Below are positions 17,942 to 27,229 of a stretch of DNA of 64,000 nucleotides, piece by piece; the first letter of the stretch is position 1; every line of letters starts with the position of its first letter. The notes under the pieces were generated by a model, which was not told the DNA's origin, did no database searches, and worked only from the letters and a program-made list of their open reading frames with translations. Made by a program: the position numbers and the translations under genes. The stretch is from contig JABFRB010000009.1 of assembly GCA_013141385.1 (NCBI GenBank), positions 1 to 64,000 of the forward strand, in the 5' to 3' direction. Source of the stretch: Bacteroidales bacterium. Its GTDB lineage: Bacteria; Bacteroidota; Bacteroidia; Bacteroidales; Tenuifilaceae.

Positions 17942-20419
17942 ATGAAACACAGCTACTACAATAGAGTTAAATTATGTTTAGTTCTTACCCTTTCAATTAT
18001 AGGAATTTCTATATATGGGCAAGGAAAAGGCTTTGTAGTAGGTGTTATTACTGATACGCTTAATCGGCCTATAGAGTTTGCAAATATTGCTATACAAAAT
18101 ACAAATATGGGTTCATCGAGCGATGAAAATGGGAGATATAGGCTAAAAGTAGTTTCAAATCAAAGATTAGCTTTTATAGTTTCATGTGTTGGATACATAC
18201 CAAATAGTTTTGAGCTAAAAATTGAGAACGATGAAAGAAGGGAAGTAAATATTAAACTTATACCAATATATAATAGAATCGAAGAGGTTTCAGTTATTAG
18301 CACTAGGCGTAAGTTTGGAAATATTGAGAAGATAAATACAAAAAGTCTTGAATTTATTCCTGATGCATCGGGTAATTTCGAATCGATTTTAAAATCGCTA
18401 CCCGGCGTTAGCTCCTCAAACGAATTAAGCTCGCAGTATTCCGTTAGGGGCGGTAATTTTGATGAAAATCTTGTGTATGTAAATGGTGTTGAAATTTACA
18501 GACCTTCCTTGGTTCGTTCGGGTCAGCAAGAGGGATTAAGTTTTGTTAACTCTGATATGGTATCGGGAGTTGAATTCTCCTCTGGTGGATTTAATGCTGA
18601 ATACGGGGATAAAATGTCATCTGTTCTGAATATAAAATACCGTAAACCCGAGAAAAATGCTGCGAATGTTAACATTAGTATGCTTGGGACAAATTTTACT
18701 TTAGAGGGCTTATCCAAAAACAAAAAGTTTACTCACATCACTGGTTTTCGGTACAAAACATCAAAATACCTACTTAATACATTAGATACTAAAGGTGATT
18801 ATCGTCCAGTATATCTTGATATTCAATCGTATTTGAACTACGATATTTCTCCAAGATTTAGCATGAGTTTTTTAGGAAGTTATTCAACAAATAAATATCA
18901 ATTTGTACCTGGCGATAGAGAAACCCGGTTTGGTACATTCAATAATGCACTACAGCTAAAGGTATACTACGAAGGACAGGAGATTAATACCTTTGAAACT
19001 GCTCTTGGAGCATTCAGCACTGAGCTAAAGCCCAATGATAATCTTCTATTTAGACTTACCACTAGCGGTTTCATCACCTACGAGCGCGAAACCTATGATC
19101 TTCTTGGTGAATATCTATTAAATGAGTTAGATAACTCTTTGGGTTCATCAACGTATGGCGATAGCTTAATAAATGTAGGTATTGGCGGTTCATTGGATCA
19201 TGCTAGAAATTTTTTAAATACAAGAGTGCTTTCCGTTGATAATTCAAATATTTGGGTATCAGGAGTCAATAAACTCAAATGGGGGGTAAAATATCAGCAT
19301 GAAATAGTGGACGATCAAATTAGTGAATGGAAGTTGATAGATTCATCGGGCTATTCAATACCCATTTCAACAGATCAACTTAAACTATCCTATGCGTTGA
19401 AAGCTTCGAATAAACTTAACTCGAATCGAATCAATGGTTATGTGCAGGATGAATTAAATATCTCAGGTGGTATCTTCAATTATATAATTACAGCAGGAGC
19501 AAGAATATCGTACTGGGACTATAACGATGAGTATATTATCAGCCCAAGGGCATCAATTACCGCTGAACCTTCGTGGCGAAAGGATATTTCGTTTCATCTA
19601 TCGGGAGGATACTACTATCAACCACCCTTTTATAAAGAGTTACGGTTTACCAATGGGATTCTAAACCCTAGCATTAAATCTCAAAAATCCATTCAATTTG
19701 TTTTAGGTTCTGAGTATAGATTTATGGCGTGGGATAGGCCATTTAGGTTTACATCGGAGCTATACTATAAAAATCTATCAAATTTAATTCCCTATAAGGT
19801 AGATAATGTAAGCATTCGCTATTCTGGCGTAAATATGGCGAAGGGCTATGCCTATGGGTTGGATTTAAAGATTAATGGTGAACTTGTTTCTGGTGCCGAA
19901 TCGTGGGCAAGTTTATCGATAATGCGAACCTATGAGAGTATAACAAACGATACTTATATAGATCAGAATATATCCATTTTACGTACAGGGTATTATCCAC
20001 GACCTACAGATCAGCGAGTTAACTTTGGAGTCTTTTTTCAGGATTATCTTCCCGGAAATCCAACATTTAGGGTGCATTTAAGCGCTCACTTTAGCACAGG
20101 TCTGCCAGTAAGTGCTCCGCAGAATGTAGTCATGTACAATCCAATTACCCGAATGCCATCCTACAAACGCATTGATATTGGATTCTCCAAGATTTTTAAA
20201 GATGATGTTGGAAAAGGCGGAGCTAAGTTGAATGGAGTAAAATGGTTAAAGGGATTGTGGGTTAGCGCAGAGGTATTTAATCTCCTTAATATCAACAATA
20301 CTGTTTCGTACCTTTGGGTTCAAACCGTAAATAATCAGGAAAATGAATCGGGAACGTATGCAGTTCCTAACTACCTAACATCACGTAGGCTCAACATAAA
20401 ACTTACTGCCAAGTTTTAG
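17942..20419 (+). CDS. TonB-dependent receptor
   Basis: An 825-residue outer-membrane receptor. A signal peptide (about 1-27, ending SIYGQ) is followed by a carboxypeptidase-regulatory-like domain (about 30-115: 'GVITDTLNRPIEFANIAIQNTNMGSSSDENGRY'). The plug (about 120-230) has 'PGVSSSNELSSQYSVRGGNFDENLVYVNGVEIYRP', and the barrel runs to the terminal 'LNIKLTAKF'. No SusD-like partner follows, so this is not a polysaccharide-utilisation pair; iron-chelate, peptide or another small ligand is possible. The only downstream gene is a small convergent one. Confidence 0.93.
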   Translation: MKHSYYNRVKLCLVLTLSIIGISIYGQGKGFVVGVITDTLNRPIEFANIAIQNTNMGSSSDENGRYRLKVVSNQRLAFIVSCVGYIPNSFELKIENDERREVNIKLIPIYNRIEEVSVISTRRKFGNIEKINTKSLEFIPDASGNFESILKSLPGVSSSNELSSQYSVRGGNFDENLVYVNGVEIYRPSLVRSGQQEGLSFVNSDMVSGVEFSSGGFNAEYGDKMSSVLNIKYRKPEKNAANVNISMLGTNFTLEGLSKNKKFTHITGFRYKTSKYLLNTLDTKGDYRPVYLDIQSYLNYDISPRFSMSFLGSYSTNKYQFVPGDRETRFGTFNNALQLKVYYEGQEINTFETALGAFSTELKPNDNLLFRLTTSGFITYERETYDLLGEYLLNELDNSLGSSTYGDSLINVGIGGSLDHARNFLNTRVLSVDNSNIWVSGVNKLKWGVKYQHEIVDDQISEWKLIDSSGYSIPISTDQLKLSYALKASNKLNSNRINGYVQDELNISGGIFNYIITAGARISYWDYNDEYIISPRASITAEPSWRKDISFHLSGGYYYQPPFYKELRFTNGILNPSIKSQKSIQFVLGSEYRFMAWDRPFRFTSELYYKNLSNLIPYKVDNVSIRYSGVNMAKGYAYGLDLKINGELVSGAESWASLSIMRTYESITNDTYIDQNISILRTGYYPRPTDQRVNFGVFFQDYLPGNPTFRVHLSAHFSTGLPVSAPQNVVMYNPITRMPSYKRIDIGFSKIFKDDVGKGGAKLNGVKWLKGLWVSAEVFNLLNINNTVSYLWVQTVNNQENESGTYAVPNYLTSRRLNIKLTAKF

Positions 20420-20431
20420 TTGAGAGATTAG

Positions 20432-20632
20432 CTAGAAAAGTTTAGGATGATCGGTTTCAAAAGTATGCAGAACACGTGAAATTATGGCTTCGCGTAAGAA
20501 TTTGGATTGATTCCTTACCTTATACCGCTTACAGTAAACCTTAATAACCTCCATTTCGGACGTGTTAAAGAGTAATTCCTTACGATGAACACGTTTTAAC
20601 TTATCAGCATTGAACCCTGGGCGCTTATTCAT
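20432..20632 (-). CDS. Small ribbon-helix-helix-like protein
   Basis: A 66-residue basic protein. The segment 'RKELLFNTSEMEVIKVYCKRYKVRNQSKFLREAIISRVL' has the beta-helix-helix pattern of ribbon-helix-helix (MetJ/Arc or MobC-like) DNA-binding proteins. It is a conserved type of small protein in Bacteroidota as far as I recall, with no assigned function. It lies 12 bases from the end of the TonB receptor gene in convergent orientation and has no toxin-like partner, so I do not call it an antitoxin. Confidence 0.65.
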   Translation of the reverse strand: MNKRPGFNADKLKRVHRKELLFNTSEMEVIKVYCKRYKVRNQSKFLREAIISRVLHTFETDHPKLF

Positions 20633-20823
20633 CTTATATTAAATTCAGTATTTTATGACAAATAAACTAAATACAAACCTATTGCTGAAAGCCTATTTAA
20701 TAAAATACTTAACAATTTCACGAAAGTTTTTAACAATTCGTTAAAAAACACACCTCGAATGGGTATCATAAATGAGTTTTTTTGTTCGCTACCCTTTGAA
20801 TAAGAAACTGTTTAAGTTTTAAT

Positions 20824-20921
20824 CTCCTTGAAATGTTGCTATTCTCTTTCAAACCATTAGAAAGTTCTCTGATTTAAGGTTAATCTTTAAGTGATAGGCA
20901 AGTTCCTATTAACGATGATTT
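20824..20921. repeat. Duplicated non-coding segment, copy 1
   Basis: About 100 bases starting CTCCTTGAAATGTTGCTATT. A diverged copy starts ATCCTTGAAAATGTTGTTATT at 21888. The two copies bracket the tandem CBM48 genes: this one is upstream of the first gene and the other is downstream of the second. The rest of the 430-base gap has no gene. Confidence 0.6.
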
Positions 20922-20954
20922 AAATCATTATCAGGTATTTAACAATGCATTGAC

Positions 20955-20985
20955 TTGACATTGCCCCCCAATATTCATAAATTTG
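20955..20985 (+). promoter_or_regulatory. Bacteroidota-type promoter
   Basis: TTG at 20955-20957, a 20-base spacer and TAAATTTG at 20978-20985 match the -33/-7 promoter pattern of Bacteroidota. Transcription would start near 20992, about 75 bases before the first CBM48 gene. Confidence 0.55.
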
Positions 20986-21066
20986 TTCTCCCTTTGATTT
21001 TGCATGAAAGAAAAGAATAATTAAGACACTTTTATATAATTAGTATTAACCTTTAAATATATTGTT

Positions 21067-21375
21067 ATGAGCATTCAGAAACGTTTTTTAACCGACAAGG
21101 GTGTTTGCCAGGTTACCTTTGTTTTGCCAGAATCGATTACTAATGCTTCAAAAAAGGTTGCTGTGGTCGGCGATTTTAATGCTTGGAATTCCGAAAAACA
21201 TCCTATGAAAAAAACCAAAGATGGAAAATACAAGTGTACCGTTGATCTTCCACTAGGGAAAGAGTATCAGTTCCGTTATTTGCTCGATGAAAATCGCTGG
21301 GAAAACGATTGGGAAGATGATGGATTGGTTGCAACGCCTTACAAGGAAACATTCAATTCGTTAATAAAACTGTAA
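21067..21375 (+). CDS. CBM48 / isoamylase early-set domain mini-protein (copy 1)
   Basis: A 102-residue protein made of one carbohydrate-binding module 48 domain, as found at the N-terminus of glycogen-branching enzymes and in AMPK beta subunits. Key features are 'KVAVVGDFNAWN' (36-47), 'MKKTKDGKYKCTVDLPLGKEYQFRYLLDENRWENDW' (53-88) and no catalytic domain. It has no signal peptide and is presumably a cytoplasmic glycogen-binding protein. A paralogue follows after 113 bases, and the strict -33/-7 promoter at 20955 suggests strong expression. Confidence 0.88.
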   Translation: MSIQKRFLTDKGVCQVTFVLPESITNASKKVAVVGDFNAWNSEKHPMKKTKDGKYKCTVDLPLGKEYQFRYLLDENRWENDWEDDGLVATPYKETFNSLIKL

Positions 21376-21488
21376 CCGAATCTGTTTATTTAGATCCGTT
21401 GAGCCCGAATATTTTTACTGCCTTCGGATCTATTTTTCGCTAATACTAATTTATCATTGCCCTTATATTAAACACTAAACTAAGTGCT

Positions 21489-21797
21489 ATGTGCATTCGA
21501 AAAAAATTTTTACCCAACAAGGGAATCTGCCAAATAACCTTCATTTTACCTGCTTCTGTTGCAAACAACTCAAAAAAAATTGCTTTAGCAGGTGATTTTA
21601 ATGCTTGGAGTACTGAAAAGAATCCCATGAAAAAACAGAAAGACGGAAAGTTTACCTGTACGCTTAAACTTCCGATGTGGAAAAAATATCAGTTTCGGTA
21701 TTTGCTCGATGATACCCGTTGGGAAAACGACTGGGATGGAGATGGATTGATCGAAACACCCTACAAGAACAGGTTTAATTCGTTGTTGAAATTGTGA
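21489..21797 (+). CDS. CBM48 / isoamylase early-set domain mini-protein (copy 2)
   Basis: A 102-residue paralogue of the preceding gene with the same length and ends. The glycogen-binding pattern is kept: 'KIALAGDFNAWS' and 'YQFRYLLDDTRWENDWDGDG'. Most differences are conservative; a MWK replaces LGK in the middle loop. The short gap and shared flanking sequence show a tandem duplication. No promoter of the TAnnTTTG type is visible in the gap, so it may be read from the upstream promoter. Confidence 0.88.
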   Translation: MCIRKKFLPNKGICQITFILPASVANNSKKIALAGDFNAWSTEKNPMKKQKDGKFTCTLKLPMWKKYQFRYLLDDTRWENDWDGDGLIETPYKNRFNSLLKL

Positions 21798-21887
21798 CTA
21801 TTCTGATCTTCAAAAGCAGGGTTTGTCAGTGCATCTTCGCAACCCTTCCCGTTGCAATACACTGCTTTTATTTTCACTACACCCAAT

Positions 21888-21993
21888 ATCCTTGAAAATG
21901 TTGTTATTCCTTCTTAAAATCATTAGAAGATACTCTGGTTTTGTATTAGCCCAAAAGTGACTGGCAAACTCTTATTTAATGAAGAACTTAAAG
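21888..21993. repeat. Duplicated non-coding segment, copy 2
   Basis: The diverged second copy of 20824-20921, lying downstream of the second CBM48 gene. An inverted-repeat element of family A begins 27 bases later. Confidence 0.6.
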
Positions 21994-22019
21994 ATTCAAT
22001 TTTTAACTCACTAGAATAT

Positions 22020-22149
22020 TATTTTCAGCTAGTTCTATTTTAACCGATTCGAAAAACACGCAAAAAAGCAGAACCGACGTGAAACGAGCTTGACAAAGTC
22101 AAAAATCGGATACAAACCTAATCTGCCAAAGTAGAATTAGTTGAAAATA
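22020..22149. repeat. Miniature inverted-repeat element, family A, copy 2
   Basis: A 130-bp element in the opposite orientation to the copy at 11359-11534. Its outer ends TATTTTCAGCTAGTTCTA (22020-22037) and TAGAATTAGTTGAAAATA (22132-22149) are inverted repeats with two mismatches. The shared core contains AAAAAAGCAGAACCGACG and TGACAAAGTCAAAAATC. The central part present in copy 1 (about 45 bases) is missing. The remaining bases up to the CheW gene at 22368 show nothing recognisable. Confidence 0.75.
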
Positions 22150-22367
22150 ATTTGCATTGCAAATAAATATATGTTGATATGTAGGAAATGATGATATAAA
22201 TCAATGCATTTATTACTGAATTATCTCATTAAATACTTTAATTTTATTAAAATATAAATTTTTGGTCAATCTCTTTACTAGTATTCTACCATTTTGGTAA
22301 TAGTATTGATTTTTGGGCATTAAAAAATTAATAATACGACTTGCGCAGAGATGAGCAAGAGAAAACC

Positions 22368-22847
22368 ATGAGTGATACAAATGGTATCGAAAACCAAATA
22401 ATTGTTCTCTTCAGGCTTGATGAGCAATTGTATGCGTTGTATTTATCAGCCGTTGAGCGTGTTATACCAACTGTTGAAATAACTCAATTGCCCAAAGCCC
22501 CTGACATTGTAATGGGTGTTGTAAATTTTCATGGTGCGATAATACCCGTTATTAATATCCGAAAGCGTTTTAATCTGCCTGTTCGTGAAATTGGATTGGA
22601 TGATCATCTCATTATTGCACATATTCCGAATCGACTTGTTGCACTTGTAGTAGATTCGGTAACAAGCGTGCATGAACTTAAACATGGTCAATTAGTAGAT
22701 ACTAAAGAAGTGTTTTCTTACACGGATTACCTGTCAGGTATTGCCAAGGTTGAAAATAGCATTGTTTTGATACATGACCTTGAGAAGTTTCTTTCTCTTG
22801 ACGAACAGCAAATTATAGATGAAGCTCTTTTAACAAATGAAAAATGA
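22368..22847 (+). CDS. CheW-type coupling protein (WspB position)
   Basis: A 159-residue CheW protein: 'QIIVLFRLDEQLYALYLSAVERVIPTVEITQLPKAPDIVMGVVNFHGAIIPVINIRKRF' is the core of the fold. I place the start at ATG 22368; a TTG-initiated frame from 22341 would add nine charged residues but lacks support. CheW joins chemoreceptors to the CheA kinase. It is the first gene of a seven-gene chemosensory operon. Its stop overlaps the start of cheR by four bases (ATGA), which indicates translational coupling. Confidence 0.93.
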   Translation: MSDTNGIENQIIVLFRLDEQLYALYLSAVERVIPTVEITQLPKAPDIVMGVVNFHGAIIPVINIRKRFNLPVREIGLDDHLIIAHIPNRLVALVVDSVTSVHELKHGQLVDTKEVFSYTDYLSGIAKVENSIVLIHDLEKFLSLDEQQIIDEALLTNEK

Positions 22848-24337
22848 AACATACTCTTCCAGATAATGTTTTATCGCAACTAAGTAAGTTTATTGATTCT
22901 AACCTTGCATTGTATTTCCCCAAAGAAAGGTGGGGTGATTTAGAACGTAATATTATAAATGCCTCCAAAGAGTTCGGATATAAGGACATTGAAAAATTTA
23001 TACATCACATTACTTCTTCCTCCTTAACCCGCGAGCATTTGGAAATTCTTGCTGCTAATCTTACAATTAACGAAACCTATTTTTGGCGAGAACCTCACAC
23101 TTTTGAAGCACTAGAGCAAATAATTATTCCCGAGTTGACCAGTCATCGCCAAAAAGAAGGAAAGAGGATAAGAATTTGGAGCGCAGGATGTTCAACAGGT
23201 GAAGAACCGTATTCTATTGCAATCGCACTAAACAGAACAATCCCCAATATTGAAGATTGGAATATTTCTATTCTTGCTACCGATATTAATCCTCAGGTTT
23301 TACGAAAAGCTACAACAGGTGAATTTGGTCAATGGTCATTTCGTAGTACTCCCCAATGGCTAAAAGAAAGATATTTTTTTCAAAAATCAAATAATAGATT
23401 TGAGATTATTCCAGAGATTAAGCGTATGGTGAAATATGAATATCTGAATTTGGCTGAAGATATTTATCCGTCATCTCTTAGTAATACGAATGCAATGGAT
23501 ATAATCTATTGCCGTAACGTTCTTATGTATTTTACTCAGGATCGTTTTAGGCAAGTTGCGCAAGGACTGTATAACTCTCTAGTACAAGGAGGTTATCTTG
23601 TAGTTTCTGCAAGTGAACTCTCCTTGCAGAATTTTCCCCAGTTTACCCCAATTAATATTCCGGGTATGGTGCTATATCAAAAGAGTTATAAGAAGATTAA
23701 AAATCAGCACAAACTTACTATAGAGGAAACTCCTTATGAACAGGCCTTATTTCAAATACAACCGAAAACTGATTATAATACAGAAAGCATAAAATCTCAA
23801 CCCCAAGAAATCGAAAAGGAGATTCTTACAATAGAAGAAACCCCTAAACAGATCGGTTCGATTTATGAAGAATCCTTAAAATCATATTCGCAAGGTAACT
23901 ATTCGGAGGTAATTGATAAACTTGAAAAAAATATTCAAACATCAGAGGAACAGCTGCTTTTAATTCGAGCTTTTGCTAACCAGGGAAAACTAATCGAAGC
24001 AATAAAAACATGTGAAAAAGCTATTGCAGCCAATAAACTCGATCCTCGCCTACACTATTTATACGCAACAATTCAGCAGGAAAATAATCAGCTGGGAGAA
24101 GCAGTAATATCACTTAAACGTGCTATATACTTGGATTCTGACTTTGTGCTCTCCTATTATTCTTTAGGGAATATTTATCGGCAGCTTGGTAATACTAAAT
24201 ATGCAAAAAAGTATTATGAGATTGTTGTGTCGATTTTAAATAAATGTAACCAGGAAGATAATCTTTTTGAATCGGAAGGATTAACCACTGGTAGATTCAG
24301 AGAAATTATCAATGCCTTTTTACAAACTAGTGCATGA
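22844..24337 (+). CDS. CheR methyltransferase with C-terminal TPR repeats (WspC-like)
   Basis: A 497-residue protein. The N-terminal CheR domain (about 5-285) has 'LTINETYFWREPHTF' (73-87), the SAM-binding 'IRIWSAGCSTGEEPYSIAIAL' loop (109-129) and 'DIIYCRNVLMYF'. A Glu/Gln-rich linker (about 290-345) leads to tetratricopeptide repeats (about 345-480). It methylates glutamates of the receptor. The CheR-TPR fusion is the defining feature of WspC and FrzF-type enzymes, used in systems that control behaviours other than swimming. It starts within the cheW stop codon. Confidence 0.94.
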   Translation: MKHTLPDNVLSQLSKFIDSNLALYFPKERWGDLERNIINASKEFGYKDIEKFIHHITSSSLTREHLEILAANLTINETYFWREPHTFEALEQIIIPELTSHRQKEGKRIRIWSAGCSTGEEPYSIAIALNRTIPNIEDWNISILATDINPQVLRKATTGEFGQWSFRSTPQWLKERYFFQKSNNRFEIIPEIKRMVKYEYLNLAEDIYPSSLSNTNAMDIIYCRNVLMYFTQDRFRQVAQGLYNSLVQGGYLVVSASELSLQNFPQFTPINIPGMVLYQKSYKKIKNQHKLTIEETPYEQALFQIQPKTDYNTESIKSQPQEIEKEILTIEETPKQIGSIYEESLKSYSQGNYSEVIDKLEKNIQTSEEQLLLIRAFANQGKLIEAIKTCEKAIAANKLDPRLHYLYATIQQENNQLGEAVISLKRAIYLDSDFVLSYYSLGNIYRQLGNTKYAKKYYEIVVSILNKCNQEDNLFESEGLTTGRFREIINAFLQTSA

Positions 24338-24441
24338 AAAGAATGCTCAGCACGACCCCTAACCCCTAAAGGGGCAATCCTGCCGTACAGACTGAGGGTG
24401 AGTGAAGAGAGGAAATATTGACACAACACCAATGAATAGGG

Positions 24442-25077
24442 GTGAAGAAAATTCAAATTAATCTTGAACAGATGCAAAAGGCAAAAATTGATTGGGATGA
24501 AATTAGAAGCAAAGTAAATTCTCTGCAAGAATTGAAAAATCAGAAGATTTTTATTACGATGGAAGAAAAGCATTCCATATTAAAAGCAAGAGCGCAAGTT
24601 TTATCTGTTGAAACGAAAGGTAGAACTGATCACAACGAATTTATCGAAATTGTTGTGTTCAGGTTAGCCTCAGAGATTTATGGGATCGAGAGTACATTTA
24701 TTCGCGAGGTTTATCCGCTGAAAGATTTTACAATTCTACCTAGTATCCCATCCTTTGTACTTGGCATTATAAACGTGCGTGGACAAATTGTTTCAGTGAT
24801 TGACCTAAAAAAATTCTTCAATCTACCCGAAAAGGGTTTAGGAGAGTTGAACAAAGTAATTATCGTCCGTAATGAAAGGATGGAGTTTGGTATTCTGGCA
24901 GACACTATACACGACACGCGCTCAATATCAATTGAGGAGATCCAATCACCACCCGATTCAACAAGCGGAATCGGTGTAGGGTATTTAAGAGGAATTTCTA
25001 ACGATCGTATTATCATCCTTGATGTAGAAAAGATTTTAGAGGATGAAAAAATTGTGGTACATCAAGAATCAGAATAA
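24442..25077 (+). CDS. CheW-domain protein with N-terminal extension (WspD-like)
   Basis: A 211-residue CheW protein with about 65 extra N-terminal residues rich in charged helix ('DWDEIRSKVNSLQELKNQKIF'). The CheW domain starts near residue 68 ('FIEIVVFRLASEIYGIESTFIREVYPLKDFTILPSIPSF') and includes 'GIINVRGQIVSVIDLKKFF'. The frame opens with GTG at 24442, preceded by AATAGGGG; ATG at 24472 is the alternative start. A second CheW of this size in this place matches WspD. The 100-base gap before it carries an AACCCCTAAAGGGG-type hairpin repeat. Confidence 0.9.
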   Translation: MKKIQINLEQMQKAKIDWDEIRSKVNSLQELKNQKIFITMEEKHSILKARAQVLSVETKGRTDHNEFIEIVVFRLASEIYGIESTFIREVYPLKDFTILPSIPSFVLGIINVRGQIVSVIDLKKFFNLPEKGLGELNKVIIVRNERMEFGILADTIHDTRSISIEEIQSPPDSTSGIGVGYLRGISNDRIIILDVEKILEDEKIVVHQESE

Positions 25078-25232
25078 AAAAGTACTTAAAGTGCCTAAAG
25101 TTTACCTTCGGTGAACTCGCAAAAAGCACTCGGTTGGAGTACTTAAAGTAAAAAGAAAGTACGGATTGTTTTAAGCAAAAACTTTAGACCCCTTTAACTC
25201 TAGGCACTTCTTAAAACTCTAGGCACTAATTA
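25078..25232. repeat. Operon spacer with GTGCCTAAAG repeats
   Basis: The spacer between cheW2 and the receptor gene contains AGTACTTAAAGTGCCTAAAG, the 34-base repeat (25102-25135) also seen at 14477, and CTCTAGGCACT twice near its right end. The outer words are inverted repeats of each other. Confidence 0.6.
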
Positions 25233-25235
25233 AAC

Positions 25236-25243
25236 AAAGGAGG
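25236..25243 (+). promoter_or_regulatory. Strong Shine-Dalgarno site
   Basis: AAAGGAGG lies 7 bases before the receptor ATG at 25251. Perfect Shine-Dalgarno sites are rare in Bacteroidota, so this one stands out and fixes the start. Confidence 0.75.
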
Positions 25244-25250
25244 CATAAAC

Positions 25251-26999
25251 ATGAAATATTTTATTAACCTTTCTACTCGTGCTAAGCTACTGTTTAGCTT
25301 TGGCTTAATCTGGTTGATGTTTTTAGTGGTGATTGTTATTGCTTACATTGGTTTACAGAATATCACACAATCAGAAAAAAATCTGTACGAGGTAAATTTC
25401 CAAATAGCACTTGAGTTGAGAGAATTAAGATCTCATCAGAATTTCAATAGAGCAGCTATTCTGGATATGATGTTGACCCAGAATAAATCAGAACAATTGG
25501 CCCTAGAAGGGATCATCAATGAAAGGGGGCAAGCAATTAATGATATTATCGAAGCGCTATTCAAACTCGATGCAGATCTCCAGTTCCAAAGCCATTTAAA
25601 AGAATTAAAAACTGAAATCGATGTGTATCGTCAAGCAAGAAAGGAAGAGATTTCATTAATTCAAAATGGGAAATTAGAGGAAGCCAAAAAATTGGGAACA
25701 ACCACTCAAAAGGATCGATTTGAAAAAATCCGATCAATTTCAACCGAAATGGGTAATAAGGCAGCGAAAGACGCAGATGACCAGTTGACACTTGATCAGC
25801 AACAGGCAGATTCAAGAATATTTCTCTTTGTGATAATTGGAGTTGTTGCACTTTTTTTCAGCATAGCTATGGTGATGTTGATGAACAGGGCAATAGCCCA
25901 ACCGCTCATTGAGATTACAAAAATAGCTGCACGTATAGGCGAAGGAGATTTAAATGTTGAACTGTTGGTGGCTGAGCGAAAAGATGAGGTTGGAATCCTT
26001 TTACAAAATTTTAGCAGAATGGTAAATACCCTTAAGGATATGGCTGCTGTTGCTAAAAGAATTGCTTCTGGAGATCTTACTGGTTCCGTTGTTCCGCAAT
26101 CAGAGAAAGATCTTCTGGGAAATGCTTTTTTGCAGATGTTAAACAATCTGCGTAGTATCATGAAGGATATCTCTGAAAGTGTTAACCTTCTTGCCTCATC
26201 ATCGAGTGAAATATTAGCCGCAACCACTCAGGTAGCATCGGGTTCGTCGGAGACAGCCTCTGCAATCAGTGAAACAACAACAACAGTTGAAGAAGTCCGT
26301 CAGGCAGCTCAGCTGTCCAGTCAAAAAGCAAGTCGGGTTTCAGAGAGTGCTCAACAAGTGGTTCAGGTAACACAAGTTGGTCAAAAAGCAGTTGATGAAA
26401 CTGTAAGCGGGATGCACGAAATTCAAAATCAAATGGAAGCGGTGGCAAATACAATTGTTCGGTTAAGTGAGCAAAGTCAACAAATTGGTGGAATAATTGC
26501 ATCGGTCAACGATGTGGCCGATCAATCTAATTTACTGGCAGTAAATGCCGCCATAGAAGCCGCCAAAGCAGGGGAGCAAGGAAAAGGATTTGCAGTTGTT
26601 GCGCAAGAAATAAAGAGTCTAGCATTGCAGTCAAAACAGGCCACAGTACAGGTGCGCAATATCTTAAGCGATATACAGAAAGCCACAAGCGCAGCAGTAA
26701 TGGCAACTGAACAGACCAGCAAAGCCGTTGAAAATGGCGTTAAGCAATCAACTCAGACCGGTGAATCAATTAAAAAATTAGCAGAAAGCAGTAGTAAGGC
26801 AGTAGAAGCGGCAACACAAATTGTTGCTTCGAGCCAACAACAAGTTGTTGGGATGGACCAAATTGGGTTAGCCATGAGTAACATCAACCAGGCAGGAACT
26901 GAGAATGCAGCAAGTATGGTACAAGCTGAAAAGGCTGCGATGAGTTTAAATGAGCTGAGTCAGAAACTGAAACTTTTGGTAGAACAGTATAAAGTATAA
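25251..26999 (+). CDS. Methyl-accepting chemotaxis protein of the Wsp-like operon (WspA position)
   Basis: A 582-residue receptor. Transmembrane helix 1 (about 13-36) and helix 2 (about 188-210) enclose a four-helix-bundle sensor (4HB_MCP type). A HAMP domain (about 211-265) and a second HAMP-like segment ('[25 protein letters not shown]', about 270-300) follow. The signalling hairpin (about 310-580) has its tip at '[37 protein letters not shown]'. This tip ([14 protein letters not shown]) differs from that of the two other receptors in the window ([13 protein letters not shown]), so it should belong to a separate array. WspA senses surface contact or envelope stress in Pseudomonas; the signal here is unknown. 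Confidence 0.93.
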   Translation: MKYFINLSTRAKLLFSFGLIWLMFLVVIVIAYIGLQNITQSEKNLYEVNFQIALELRELRSHQNFNRAAILDMMLTQNKSEQLALEGIINERGQAINDIIEALFKLDADLQFQSHLKELKTEIDVYRQARKEEISLIQNGKLEEAKKLGTTTQKDRFEKIRSISTEMGNKAAKDADDQLTLDQQQADSRIFLFVIIGVVALFFSIAMVMLMNRAIAQPLIEITKIAARIGEGDLNVELLVAERKDEVGILLQNFSRMVNTLKDMAAVAKRIASGDLTGSVVPQSEKDLLGNAFLQMLNNLRSIMKDISESVNLLASSSSEILAATTQVASGSSETASAISETTTTVEEVRQAAQLSSQKASRVSESAQQVVQVTQVGQKAVDETVSGMHEIQNQMEAVANTIVRLSEQSQQIGGIIASVNDVADQSNLLAVNAAIEAAKAGEQGKGFAVVAQEIKSLALQSKQATVQVRNILSDIQKATSAAVMATEQTSKAVENGVKQSTQTGESIKKLAESSSKAVEAATQIVASSQQQVVGMDQIGLAMSNINQAGTENAASMVQAEKAAMSLNELSQKLKLLVEQYKV

Positions 27000-27019
27000 A
27001 GTGCCTAGAGTACTTCGAG

Positions 27020-27222
27020 TGCCTAAAGTACTTGGAGTAAAAAAAGAAAGTAGAGCAGTGATTTTTAAAAAGTTCAACTCTGTTATAGCCCCTTTTTTAA
27101 GGGGTTGGGGTTATTTAAAAAGTACTTCGAGTACTTAAAGTTAAAAGAAAACAGAGCAGTGGTCATTGAAAAGTTCAACTCTGTTATAGCCCATTTTTAA
27201 GGGGTTGGGGTTAATTTAAAAA
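27020..27222. repeat. Tandem duplication of about 101 bases
   Basis: Two units occupy most of the 230-base gap before cheA. Each contains GTACTT.GAGT, then GAGCAGTG, then TTCAACTCTGTTATAGCCC, then TTTTTAAGGGGTTGGGGTTA. In the first unit CCCCTTTTTTAAGGGG can form a hairpin; in the second the C run is interrupted. This may act as a weak attenuator between receptor and kinase. Confidence 0.75.
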
Positions 27223-27229
27223 TAAACGG

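Noticed and set aside
17942..20419. A SusC/SusD polysaccharide-utilisation locus
   Set aside because: No SusD-like gene or glycoside hydrolase follows; the two CBM48 mini-proteins are cytoplasmic and separately promoted.
20432..20632. Antitoxin of a toxin-antitoxin pair
   Set aside because: The ribbon-helix-helix-like protein has no neighbouring toxin gene; the adjacent gene is a TonB receptor in the opposite direction.
22341..22367. TTG-initiated N-terminal extension of the first CheW
   Set aside because: The ATG at 22368 gives a normal CheW N-terminus; the extension is short and charged and lacks a ribosome-binding site.
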